In this document: positions 47,746 through 56,037 of the stretch, piece by piece
How the letters are laid out: every line of letters starts with the position of its first letter
How positions within the stretch are numbered: position 1 is the first letter of the stretch
DNA from: Gemmatales bacterium
Lineage (GTDB): Bacteria > Planctomycetota > Planctomycetia > Gemmatales > Gemmataceae
DNA: 64,000 bases
Reading direction: 5' to 3'
NCBI GenBank assembly: GCA_026004675.1
Contig: BPJP01000002.1
Location: forward strand, 62,001 to 126,000
Program-made: the position numbers and the translations under genes
Notes under the pieces: model-generated
The model's database searches: none
Told to the model about the DNA's origin: nothing
What the model saw: only the letters and a program-made list of their open reading frames with translations

Positions 47746-49692
47746 TCAGGCGCTGCCATAAAGACCAGCGATGGTTGAAGCATGTTCTCGCTGAGCGAGC
47801 CAGTCGATGACCTCTCGGGTTTGCCGGATCAAAGCTTCAACCTGCTCTCGTTCGCCTCGCAACTGTTCGGCCACTTCTCCCGGTATTGCCGAATAGGCTT
47901 CGTTCAGCTCGCTGCGCAAGCGGCGTTCGAGTCGCCGATGGAATTCGCCTCGCATTGCCGGCCAACGCATCGGCATCACCACGGCAATCACAATGTGCAA
48001 AATGATCAACACGATGAGCAGGATCGCAAAAGGGACGACGAGATCGCCCCAGTAGAATGTGCGATCGTTCATCGTATAGTCCCACAGCAACATCACGCAC
48101 GAACCGAGCAAGGCCAACGAAGGAAGCCAGTCGGCCGCCAGGATGACACTTCCTTGGGCGACGCGTCGCGTGCCCGTCGGATTGGACCATTGTTGCTCTA
48201 CTTGTTTGAGAATGTCGATCAATGCCTGAGCGTAGCGCTGTCGCCAATCGACCTGAGCAATTTTCTCCGTTGCTTCGTTCAACAGTTCCAACGGGAACCC
48301 CTGATGATCGGCTTCGAGCAGCAAGCGGTTGGCCAAAGCCCGTCCCCGTGCGTCGAGATGGCGTTCGCCGGCGATACTGGTACAGGCTCGAGTAAACGAC
48401 GCCAGGTTCCAGTTCGTCTCATTCTCCGGTTTAGCCGAGGTGCGCGGCAGGAAGGGCAGCCGATCGCGAAGCGTATTGCCTGCATACTTGACCCGTGTCA
48501 CCACATTCAAATAGCCGGCCATCAGGCCACGAAAACGCTTTTGGTTTTCCAGGCTGAAATGATGCTCGATCTCACGCTGGAACGGATCGAGCGTATTGAG
48601 CAGAACTTCGGACGTCGCTTTTGCTTCGTTCTCAAGCAGCCTTTCCCACGAAGCGCGAGTTCGCAAAGCGACTTCCGTCAATTCAGGAGGGCGAGCGGAC
48701 TCCAGCGTTTTTTTCAGTTGCTCCAGCAACTGGCCGATGCCTCGTGCTTTGATGGCTTCGATCTCCATCCGGTTCAGACCGGTATTCAACCAATTGACGA
48801 GTTCGAGAAACTGCTCGCCTTTGGGAAGACCTTCCGGAATGCGGATGTTCGGGCCAGGCGATACGCCGTTGTCCGGCTGACCGTCGCCGCCCTGCTGCCC
48901 GGTTTGGGAAGCGGCAGGGTGGCCGGTTGCTGATTCCTTGACGTCGGTCGCATTGCCATTCGCCGCCAAGGCGGCATCGACCCACATCTGGGCGCACGTG
49001 CGAAACAAAAGAGGATTCTGGTAGCCCTGTGCGCTTAGGTCGCGCAGCAAGTCTTCGTCCGGTCCGAGTCCGACGCCGGTATTCTGGCACCGATCCCATT
49101 TATTGATCACGAACGCAAAAGCGCGGCGCCGCCTCTGCTGCAAGAACAAATCCCATGCCAGTTTGTCGTGATATTTTTCTTGCGACCCGACAAACAACAC
49201 GATGTCAGCCACCGGCAAAACCCGGAAGAGAATTTCTCGGTTTACCAAATCATTGCTGTCGAGGTCGGGGGTATCCACCAGGATTTTGTCGCGCAGTTCC
49301 GGTCGGTTGTGCGGCCTGAGCCGACATTGCTGCAAAAGCGGGTCGAGTCGGTCCGGTTTGATGGATTCGTGATAGTAGACCACCGGATCGCGCGTCGTCG
49401 GTCGGGCAAACGAAGAAATGGCGATGTCACTGCCCGCCAGAGCATTCAGAAGGGTGGACTTGCCGACTCCCGTTCCGCCCATGAGCATAATCACGATGAC
49501 GGGCTGCTCCTGCTCCAAGGCCTCCGCCTGACGGTGCAGGTCGTTGGCCAGATTTTCCAAAGCGGCCCGTGTTTCCGCCTCGAGCGGATAACGGTGTTCC
49601 GCGTCGAGCCACTGTCGCAGGCTTTTTTCCAATTCCCGTAGCGCTGGTGCCAGCGTCTTCAGCACGGGACCGGTCTGTGTTTGCTCGGTCAT
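47746..49692 (-). CDS. Dynamin-like membrane-associated GTPase
   Basis: 648 residues. G1 is GGTGVGKST (72-80), G3 is DTPDLDS (140-146) and G4 is NKWD (197-200). A Gly/Pro/Gln-rich loop at about 255-285 interrupts the G domain, then a long helical stalk follows. Two adjacent transmembrane helices lie near residues 528-575 (LPSLALLGSCVMLLW; VVPFAILLIVLIILHIVIAVV), with a coiled-coil tail. The layout fits bacterial dynamin-like or YfjP/YcjX-like GTPases acting at the inner membrane. The CHAD gene follows after 34 bases. The exact role is unknown. Confidence 0.85.
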   Translation of the reverse strand: MTEQTQTGPVLKTLAPALRELEKSLRQWLDAEHRYPLEAETRAALENLANDLHRQAEALEQEQPVIVIMLMGGTGVGKSTLLNALAGSDIAISSFARPTTRDPVVYYHESIKPDRLDPLLQQCRLRPHNRPELRDKILVDTPDLDSNDLVNREILFRVLPVADIVLFVGSQEKYHDKLAWDLFLQQRRRRAFAFVINKWDRCQNTGVGLGPDEDLLRDLSAQGYQNPLLFRTCAQMWVDAALAANGNATDVKESATGHPAASQTGQQGGDGQPDNGVSPGPNIRIPEGLPKGEQFLELVNWLNTGLNRMEIEAIKARGIGQLLEQLKKTLESARPPELTEVALRTRASWERLLENEAKATSEVLLNTLDPFQREIEHHFSLENQKRFRGLMAGYLNVVTRVKYAGNTLRDRLPFLPRTSAKPENETNWNLASFTRACTSIAGERHLDARGRALANRLLLEADHQGFPLELLNEATEKIAQVDWRQRYAQALIDILKQVEQQWSNPTGTRRVAQGSVILAADWLPSLALLGSCVMLLWDYTMNDRTFYWGDLVVPFAILLIVLIILHIVIAVVMPMRWPAMRGEFHRRLERRLRSELNEAYSAIPGEVAEQLRGEREQVEALIRQTREVIDWLAQREHASTIAGLYGSA

Positions 49693-49939
49693 GAGCCAAA
49701 CCCAACATCGATGATAGACAAGTGCTGTCTGAGTATTTTAGCCGACCGGCAGGCGTTTTGTCATCCGGGCGGAGCTGGGGAATGGAACAGACTCAGCAAT
49801 AAAACTGCTTTTTTCCGCACAAGTGGACACACGTCGCGGAAACAATGGGAATCCTCGATGGAGAAGGGGATCGAGTTGCGGAATCCCCGCTACCACGCGA
49901 GCGACCAGGAGCCTGATGCGAGAAACGCGGTTGAAGCCC

Positions 49940-50824
49940 CTAACGGTTCGAAGTGTAGATCGAGCTGATCTGTCGGCGGATTTTGTTGGCTACGCGAATG
50001 GGCAAGCGATGCAACGGCTGGGCGCGAACTTTTTTCCAGAAACGCTTGGGCCAGGGACCGCGATCGTGCAGATCGGTACCGTATTCCATGTTCAAGTAGA
50101 TGTTGCGTGCTTGCCGCCGAATCAGTTCGAACCAGTATTTGTTGAAGGGGCCTTTCTGGCAGGTCAATTCCATGTTGTTATAGGTGGGGGTGTCGCCCAG
50201 CCCATAGCCACCATGCCGCCTGTAGTAAGGCTCCATGTGTCGCCAGATGATAATGCCATAGAGGTCGAACAATACCACCGACAGACCCATCAACCAGCTG
50301 TCGACATTGGCTTGCCAACCGAAGTTCTGGCAAACCTCGATCAGGCGAACGCTTACGACCGGTGAAAGCTCCCCGAATGCGACTACCCACCGGCGGATGG
50401 CTTCTTCATTTTCGTAAATGCCCGCAAATTGTTCGATGGGAGGCCGATTATGTCCGATGATGCAGAACTCGTCTGGCACGCTGAGTATCTCCGAGACGAA
50501 ATTCGGGCGGGTGAACTCGAAATCGTCCGCGGTCATCAGGCAGAATCGGCTGCGCGGATCGTGCTGGGCGAACATGTATTCCTGGGCGTGATGCAGATAA
50601 TGCCTTCCTTCGCCACGCGACCAGACGAAACGTCGAATGCGAAAAGGATATTTCTCGAAAAAAGCATCGTCAGGCCTCTGATCATCATCGTCGTCGTATT
50701 TGATGAGGAATTCGACTTGCTCCCGCTCTTGTGGAGTGGTGTAGGCAGCGGCGGAATCGAGCAGCTGCTTCAGGTTGGAAGCGGGGTTGTCCTTGACGCG
50801 CGAACAAAAAATGACGCTGATCAT
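49940..50824 (-). CDS. Glycosyltransferase-like protein (GT-A fold suspected)
   Basis: 294 residues beginning MISVIFCSRVKDNPASNL, a typical first strand of GT-A glycosyltransferases. A run DDDDDQRPDD follows near residue 45, and a DxD-like TADDFEF near residue 99 could bind metal and nucleotide sugar. The C-terminal third is basic and aromatic (PYYRRHGGYGLGD; WPKRFWKKVRAQP). It has no signal peptide or transmembrane helix. I do not recognise a specific family, so the enzyme call is tentative. It is flanked by gaps of about 140 and 250 bases. Confidence 0.6.
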   Translation of the reverse strand: MISVIFCSRVKDNPASNLKQLLDSAAAYTTPQEREQVEFLIKYDDDDDQRPDDAFFEKYPFRIRRFVWSRGEGRHYLHHAQEYMFAQHDPRSRFCLMTADDFEFTRPNFVSEILSVPDEFCIIGHNRPPIEQFAGIYENEEAIRRWVVAFGELSPVVSVRLIEVCQNFGWQANVDSWLMGLSVVLFDLYGIIIWRHMEPYYRRHGGYGLGDTPTYNNMELTCQKGPFNKYWFELIRRQARNIYLNMEYGTDLHDRGPWPKRFWKKVRAQPLHRLPIRVANKIRRQISSIYTSNR

Positions 50825-50961
50825 CCCTGAATCTCAAATAGCTCGAGGACGAATTTCCCATCCTGGTCGGCGACCAAGAGTGTAGCGCCGCCCGCTAAAC
50901 TCGTCAAGGCGACCTGAGTCGCTCGACAAGGCGAACGCGAAAAGGCAGGCGGTATGGAATC

Positions 50962-51879
50962 TCAACCTTCGTTCTTCTTCATCAGTTTGATCGCCAAATC
51001 GCCGATTTCCTGGTACATCGCCAACTTATCGAGCCAAGGACGGGGAATACCTGATTCCCCGTAGAAGGCGCCGGCGAGTTGGCCGCATACGGCGGCCGTC
51101 GTGTCCGCATCATCGCCCAGATTGGCCGCCCTAAGGACAGCCTCTCTGAAGGAATCGGTTTTCATGAAGCACCATAGCGCGGCCTCCAGCGAGTCGACGA
51201 CGTAGCCCGTGCCGCGTATCGCCGACTCATTTTTTTGCAGGTAGTCTCCCCGCGCGATGGCGGCGATTTTCTCAGCCCCGGTGAAGCTGTCACGGTCCGC
51301 AAGAACCACTTCTTCCTTTGGCCTGCTCAACAAAGCGCGCACGATCATTCGTGCAAAAAGGCGACTGGCGTCAAGGCATTCCCCAGCGCCGTGAGTGGTT
51401 CTCGAGCTTTCCGCGGCGAACCGTTCGGCGGCGTCGATGTCGGGAAAGTAAAACATCGGAACCGGTGCCAGCCGCATGATGCAGCCGTTGCCTGCCGTGT
51501 AGGGATCGGTCGATCCAGCAAATGGCTCGTTGGTCCGGCGAAACCTGCGCAACGCGGACGCTACGGTGTTTCCGATATCGAAACAAACCCCAGTGCTGCT
51601 GAGATAACCTTTCTCCTGCCATAGGCAATAGCGCTCCATTTGGTCACGGGCATCGAATCCTCCTTTTTCCACCAGGCTGGTTGCCAGGCACAACGCCATC
51701 GCCGTATCGTCTGTCCACTGCCCTGGTTGCAGTCTGAAGGGGCCGCCACCGACCATGTCTGTCAATGGCTCGAAACTTCCGCGCGGGCAGAACTCGACGG
51801 TCGTACCGATCGCGTCCCCCACCGCCAGACCTAACAGACAGCCACGAAAGCGATTTTGCTGGTCGTTCCGTTCGTCCAT
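50962..51879 (-). CDS. ADP-ribosylglycohydrolase family protein
   Basis: 305 residues. The family motifs are plain: FRGCLLGLAVGDAIGTTVEF at the N terminus, GQWTDDTAMALCLATSL (metal-binding Thr-Asp-Asp), and LGDDADTTAAVCGQLAGAFYG near the C terminus (the second metal motif). These enzymes remove ADP-ribose from proteins such as nitrogenase reductase, or hydrolyse related compounds; the target here is unknown and no ADP-ribosyltransferase gene is adjacent. ATG 51879 is used; the longer open frame upstream is not family-like. Confidence 0.9.
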   Translation of the reverse strand: MDERNDQQNRFRGCLLGLAVGDAIGTTVEFCPRGSFEPLTDMVGGGPFRLQPGQWTDDTAMALCLATSLVEKGGFDARDQMERYCLWQEKGYLSSTGVCFDIGNTVASALRRFRRTNEPFAGSTDPYTAGNGCIMRLAPVPMFYFPDIDAAERFAAESSRTTHGAGECLDASRLFARMIVRALLSRPKEEVVLADRDSFTGAEKIAAIARGDYLQKNESAIRGTGYVVDSLEAALWCFMKTDSFREAVLRAANLGDDADTTAAVCGQLAGAFYGESGIPRPWLDKLAMYQEIGDLAIKLMKKNEG

Positions 51880-52105
51880 TGCTCGTGATCTTCCAAAGGT
51901 TTTGTTGGTTTGGGAACTTTGGCCCGGGCAACCGGCCATTATGTGATCGCCCAATATGATAAACGAGGCTAGATCGTTTTTCACTTCACAAGGGTGACGC
52001 GATCGGTTCGATTTTCCACGGCTTGACGAATGCCCCGGATCGCCTGAAGATGTATTTCTGCGCTTTGCATGTTGAAGCGCGAAACAAGAGAGAGGAGAGA
52101 CTGAG

Positions 52106-53923
52106 TTGGCGCTGGTGGTACAGAAGTTTGGTGGCAGTAGTGTCGCGACAGCTGAGAGGATCATGGCGGCGGCTCGCAGGGCCTTGCGAGCACAACAAGC
52201 GGGCAACCAGGTAATCGTCGTGGTTAGTGCACGTGGCGATACCACCGACGAACTCATCGCCCTGGCACGTGAATTGAATGAACATCCCCCCGCCCGCGAG
52301 ATGGACATGCTGCTTTCGACGGGCGAGCAGGTCTCGATCGCCCTGATGGCGATGGCGATTCAGGCGCTCGGCCAGCGAGCGATCAGCTTTACCGGGGCCC
52401 AAATCGGCATCGTCACCGACAGCTTCCACACCAAGGCAAGGATCAAGAACATTTCCACAGAACGGATCCGTCAGGCTCTCAACGACGGTTATATCGTCAT
52501 CGTGGCTGGTTTTCAGGGAGTCGACGAGAACTACAACATCACGACATTGGGGCGAGGAGGCACGGATACGACGGCGGCCGCTCTCGCTGCGGTCATGAAA
52601 CACGAGCCGCCAGGGAACAACGAAGTCGATTGCGAAATCTATACCGACGTTGATGGCGTCTATACCACCGATCCGCGCTTGGTGCCGGAAGCACGCAAGA
52701 TCGATTACATCAGTTACGATGAAATGCTGGAACTGGCCAGCGTCGGTGCCGGCGTCATGCATTCGCGCAGCATCGAATTCGCCAAGAAGTTCGATATCCC
52801 GCTGCACGTCCGTAGTTCGTTCAGCGACGTGGAAGGCACCTGGATCGTGGCGGAAACGGACTGGATGCGGGATGTGCTGGTGTGCGGCGCGGCCTTGGTC
52901 CGCGACGAAGCGCGGATCACGCTGGAAAATGTGCCGAATGTTCCCGGCATCAGCCATCGCATTTTTTCCGCTATTGCCGCCCAGAATATCGTCGTCGATA
53001 TGATCGCCCAGAATGTCGGCAGCAAGGAGAGGACGTCGATTGGCTTTACGGTATTGCAGAATGAATTGCCGGCTGCCTTGGCGGTCCTGAACACCGTGAC
53101 GGCGGAAATGGGAGCCAGGATCGAACACGAAGAGAATCTGAGCAAGGTGTCGGTTGTCGGCACGGGGATGCGTACGCATGCGGGAGTTGCCGAACGCATG
53201 TTTGCCGCCCTCGCTGACGAGGGGATCAATATCAAAATGATCACTACGGGCGACATCAAGATTTCCGTGTTGGTGTCCAAGGCGGACGGCGTGCGTGCCT
53301 TGCGTGCGGTGCATCGAGCGTTCAAACTTCATGAACCTGCTCCGACCCTCGCGACGGCTTTGCCGAAGAAACCAGCGGTCGCTGGCAGCCAGTCTTCCAG
53401 GCTGCCGATCAGTATCGTGTCGCAGCAGCTTTCCTCCATGGAGGATATCGTCGTCAGCGATATCGCGCTCGACATGGATCAGGGGCGTGTTACGGTGCTG
53501 AACTTGCCGGACGAACCGGGGAGCTGCGCCCGGATTTTTCGGGATATCGCTGACGCGGGCATCGTCGTGGACCTGATTATCCTGAACCAAACGTCATCGC
53601 AAAAAGCCGAATTGTCGTTCAGCGTCCCTCGGCAGGACGTGGAACGGGCTAAAGAAGTCGCGCAAAAGTCGGCCAGCCAGTTAAGCCCCAGCACCAGCGT
53701 GGTGGCTGATCCGGACATTGCCCGAATCTATGTCATGGGAGTGGGTATGCGAACGCATACAGGGGTGGCCCGGCGAATGTTCGGTGCCCTGGCCCGGCGA
53801 GGCATCAATATCAGCATGATCAACACCAGCGAGGTGAGGGTCAGCGTTGTTGTGGACCGCGATCGTGGAGAAGAGGCATTGGCCTGCCTGCGTGAGGCGT
53901 TTAATGTAAATAACAACTCTTGA
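52106..53923 (+). CDS. lysC: Aspartate kinase with duplicated ACT regulatory region
   Basis: 605 residues. The kinase domain starts VVQKFGGSSVATAERI and holds TLGRGGTDTTAAALA and the Asp-binding YTDVDGVYTTDPR. It catalyses the first step of lysine, threonine and methionine synthesis. Most aspartokinases are 400-450 residues with two ACT domains. Here the regulatory part is doubled: VGTGMRTHAGVAERMFAAL near residue 350 recurs as MGVGMRTHTGVARRMFGAL near residue 545. So four ACT domains are likely, as known in some cyanobacteria and planctomycetes. The start is TTG 52106 after AGAGGAGAG. Confidence 0.94.
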   Translation: MALVVQKFGGSSVATAERIMAAARRALRAQQAGNQVIVVVSARGDTTDELIALARELNEHPPAREMDMLLSTGEQVSIALMAMAIQALGQRAISFTGAQIGIVTDSFHTKARIKNISTERIRQALNDGYIVIVAGFQGVDENYNITTLGRGGTDTTAAALAAVMKHEPPGNNEVDCEIYTDVDGVYTTDPRLVPEARKIDYISYDEMLELASVGAGVMHSRSIEFAKKFDIPLHVRSSFSDVEGTWIVAETDWMRDVLVCGAALVRDEARITLENVPNVPGISHRIFSAIAAQNIVVDMIAQNVGSKERTSIGFTVLQNELPAALAVLNTVTAEMGARIEHEENLSKVSVVGTGMRTHAGVAERMFAALADEGINIKMITTGDIKISVLVSKADGVRALRAVHRAFKLHEPAPTLATALPKKPAVAGSQSSRLPISIVSQQLSSMEDIVVSDIALDMDQGRVTVLNLPDEPGSCARIFRDIADAGIVVDLIILNQTSSQKAELSFSVPRQDVERAKEVAQKSASQLSPSTSVVADPDIARIYVMGVGMRTHTGVARRMFGALARRGINISMINTSEVRVSVVVDRDRGEEALACLREAFNVNNNS

Positions 53924-54049
53924 ACGCCCGTGTTGGTTTTGTCTTTTGACGGACGTGGGAGCGACCGGGACGGCTCGTTTAACAAGCAACTTGTCTCTCG
54001 CCCTCTCCAGAACAGCAGGCGCGAGAGTGCCTGAGCGGGAGAGCTTGCT

Positions 54050-54678
54050 ATGATTTGCGTGGTCATTGGCCGAACCCGACACAAAATGATGCAGATCGAG
54101 ATTCAAGAGGCGGCCAAACAGGGAGCGCAACTGATCGAATTAAGGCTCGACTTTCTGGCGAAGGCGCCCGATTTCAAACGCTTGTTACAGAACAGGCCTT
54201 GTCCCATGATCGCCACCGTTCGGCGACAGCAAGACGGCGGGCGATGGCTGGCCAGCGAAGAAGAACGCCGTACCCTTTTGCGACAGGCCATCGTCGCCGG
54301 CTTCGACTGGGTCGACATCGAAATGGACGCCGCCAAGGACATTCGACGCTACAAGGATACGAAGCGGATCATCAGCTATCACAATTTTCGCGAGACCCCG
54401 GAGAACCTCGAAGATATTTACAAGCAGATCTGCGAGCTTGACGCCGACATTGTCAAGATCGCGGTCACGGCCCAACGTCCAAGCGACAACTTGCGCGTCC
54501 TGAAACTCCTGAAGCGGAAAACCAGGCCGACTGTCGCGCATTGCATGGGCGACCTGGGCTTTCCCAGTCGAATCTTGAGCGCGAAGTTCGGGGCTGCTTA
54601 TTCCTATGCAGCCTTCAACAAAGAGCGCGGCATCGCTCCCCGGCATGCCTTCTTTCGACGAAATGAAAAACCTTTACC
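54050..54678 (+). CDS. aroD: Type I 3-dehydroquinate dehydratase domain (AroD part of a probable AroDE protein)
   Basis: About 200 family-like residues from MICVVIGRTRHKMMQIEI. The Schiff-base Lys is in ADIVKIAVTAQ and the catalytic His in ISYHNFRETP. It ends with the family's typical SAKFGAAYSYAAF. The family frame then breaks at the CCCC run 54638-54641; the literal frame stops at 54736. With one C removed there the protein continues APGMPSFDEMKNLY into a linker, and after a second C removal (54677-54679) it runs into AroE. I read it as the first half of a bifunctional shikimate-pathway enzyme. Confidence 0.88.
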
Positions 54679-55557
54679 CACTATGACGACATCAACGCCG
54701 ATACCAAGGTATTCGGTGTCATTGGCGATCCAGTAGGGCATAGTCTCAGCCCCGCCATTCATAACGCGGCGTTTCGCAAGACAGGATTCAACGGCGTCTA
54801 TTTGCCGTTCCGAGTGCCTCGCGGCGCGCTCCCCAACTTTCTGAAAAATTTCGCCCAGTTGCCGGTCACTGGTTTCAGCGTGACCATCCCGCACAAGGAA
54901 GCAGCGTACGAAGAAGCCGTCAACCGTGACGAATCAGCCGAGCTGATCAAAGCCGCCAACACCTTGATCCTGACCGAAGGAGGCTATTCCGCCTCGAACA
55001 CCGACTACACCGCCGCCAGGGATTCGATTCTGAACAATCTCCCACAACACGGAGGCAAACCAATCGAACTGAACAAGATGGCCGCCCTCGTACTCGGCGC
55101 CGGTGGCGTCGCTCGAGCCATTGTTCACGTTCTGCATCAGTTCGGCATGCAGATTTCCGTCACCAATCGCACGTTGCCCCGTGCCCAGGAAGTGGCGAAA
55201 CTCGTCCAGGCCAAAGCGATCCCCTGGGAGGGAAGGCATAACGTACGCTGTGATTTCCTCGTAAACTGCACCCCCGTCGGAATGCATCCGCACGTCGATG
55301 ACACGCCGATTCACCACAGTTTCCTCAAACCCGGACTCATCGTCTTTGATACGGTCTATACTCCCGAAAATACCTTGCTGGTAAAAGAGGCACGCGCCAG
55401 AGGCTGCCACGTCATCACCGGCGTCGATATGTTCGTCCGCCAGGCCACCGAACAGTTCCGCAAGTTCACCGGCATCGACGCTTACGACATGCTTCGCAAA
55501 GAGGTGAAACGCGCCCTTTTGCCCATCCACATTCGGGAGGAGGATGAGACCAAATGA
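54679..55557 (+). CDS. aroE: Shikimate dehydrogenase domain (AroE part of a probable AroDE protein)
   Basis: About 290 residues. The shikimate-binding motif reads VFGVIGDPVGHSLSPAIHN, the catalytic Lys is in TIPHKEAAYEEA, and the NADP fold is LVLGAGGVARAI with NRT for the phosphate. The C-terminal helix has VDMFVRQATEQFRKFTG. In its literal frame no start codon precedes the SLSP motif; the first possible start (TTG 54802) would delete it. It therefore cannot be a normal stand-alone gene and is best read as the second half of a fused AroDE, as planctomycetes often have, split here by two single-base shifts. Confidence 0.88.
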   Translation, partial: HYDDINADTKVFGVIGDPVGHSLSPAIHNAAFRKTGFNGVYLPFRVPRGALPNFLKNFAQLPVTGFSVTIPHKEAAYEEAVNRDESAELIKAANTLILTEGGYSASNTDYTAARDSILNNLPQHGGKPIELNKMAALVLGAGGVARAIVHVLHQFGMQISVTNRTLPRAQEVAKLVQAKAIPWEGRHNVRCDFLVNCTPVGMHPHVDDTPIHHSFLKPGLIVFDTVYTPENTLLVKEARARGCHVITGVDMFVRQATEQFRKFTGIDAYDMLRKEVKRALLPIHIREEDETK

Positions 55558-55774
55558 GATAAGCTCCCGAGGACAAGCTGCGAAGCTCTACTTGTCGGCA
55601 CGCCACTATATAGCAATCCAGCAAAAACGCTGCATTCTCCGGCAGATGCACACATCCGCTCTTCTCCAAACGGCATCATCGGGCAACTTTCCGCGGTTTT
55701 TCAGTCGGTCACCCCTTCTGATTGGAATCGTTTCGATTCTTGTGTCGATTGAACCGAATAGAAAACGGGCGTCG

Positions 55775-55807
55775 TTGCGAAAGCATCGGCCGCCGACTAT
55801 ATATAAT
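55775..55807 (+). promoter_or_regulatory. Candidate sigma70-type promoter for the cysE leader
   Basis: TTGCGA (55775-55780), 17 bases, then TATATATAAT covering a -10 (TATATA at 55798 or TATAAT at 55802). The predicted RNA start near 55810-55815 gives a leader of about 225 bases before cysE and about 65 bases before the short ORF. Confidence 0.5.
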
Positions 55808-55879
55808 GGTGAAGGAAGGCATTTGGCCGGCATAGTCGGCCAAGGCCTTGTTCGAGCCTCTTTTCTCTCGAGGTCTGCC

Positions 55880-55960
55880 GTGTTCCTTCTGTCGTGGTTG
55901 GCCCTGGGCTGTTGTTGCCGATGCGTCTGTATCGGGGCGGTCGCTGGCCGGCATGCATGA
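55880..55960 (+). CDS. Cysteine-rich leader peptide upstream of cysE
   Basis: A short ORF from GTG 55880, 26 residues plus stop, with a good ribosome site GAGGT (55870-55874) 5 bases before. The peptide reads [19 protein letters not shown] and then AVAGRHA, so five of seven consecutive codons (TGT TGT TGC CGA TGC GTC TGT, 55910-55930) are cysteine. It ends 77 bases before cysE, the gene for cysteine precursor synthesis. Ribosome stalling when Cys-tRNA is short would be a direct sensor. The open frame is longer upstream, but those starts precede the promoter. Alternative reading: a tiny lipoprotein-like peptide or a chance frame. Confidence 0.55.
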   Translation: MFLLSWLALGCCCRCVCIGAVAGRHA

Positions 55961-55983
55961 ACCGGAATTCTTCCGCGACCGCC
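55936..55983 (+). promoter_or_regulatory. Stem-loop overlapping the end of the Cys-rich leader ORF
   Basis: Perfect 9-bp stem GGCGGTCGC (55936-55944) / GCGACCGCC (55975-55983). Its loop contains the leader stop codon and a smaller CCGG/CCGG pairing. A ribosome stalled on the Cys codons (55910-55930) would cover or reach the 5' arm. In addition TGTTCCTTC (55881-55889) can pair with GAAGGAGCA (56021-56029), the cysE ribosome site, with one G-U. Confidence 0.5.
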
Positions 55984-56037
55984 TGGCAACGTTCGTTTCA
56001 GCCCGATCCACGAGCAAAAGGAAGGAGCACACAAACC

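Larger units (their letters stand above)
55558..56037. other. 480-base leader region of cysE
   Basis: Contains a promoter (55775-55807), a hairpin TTGGCCG/CGGCCAA (55823-55843), a cysteine-rich short ORF (55880-55960) and a 9-bp stem (55936-55983), all listed separately. The part before 55775 shows nothing notable. Confidence 0.6.

Noticed and set aside
52000..52030. GGTTCGAT-like stretch considered as a tRNA T-loop
   Set aside because: No matching acceptor, D or anticodon arms upstream.
52023..52214. Short open frame before and overlapping lysC, considered as a leader peptide
   Set aside because: It has no enrichment for Lys, Thr or Met codons in the part before lysC and no clear ribosome site.
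51986..53590. 534-residue minus-strand frame opposite aspartokinase
   Set aside because: Antisense to lysC, His/Asp-rich in the way typical of reversed coding DNA in this genome.
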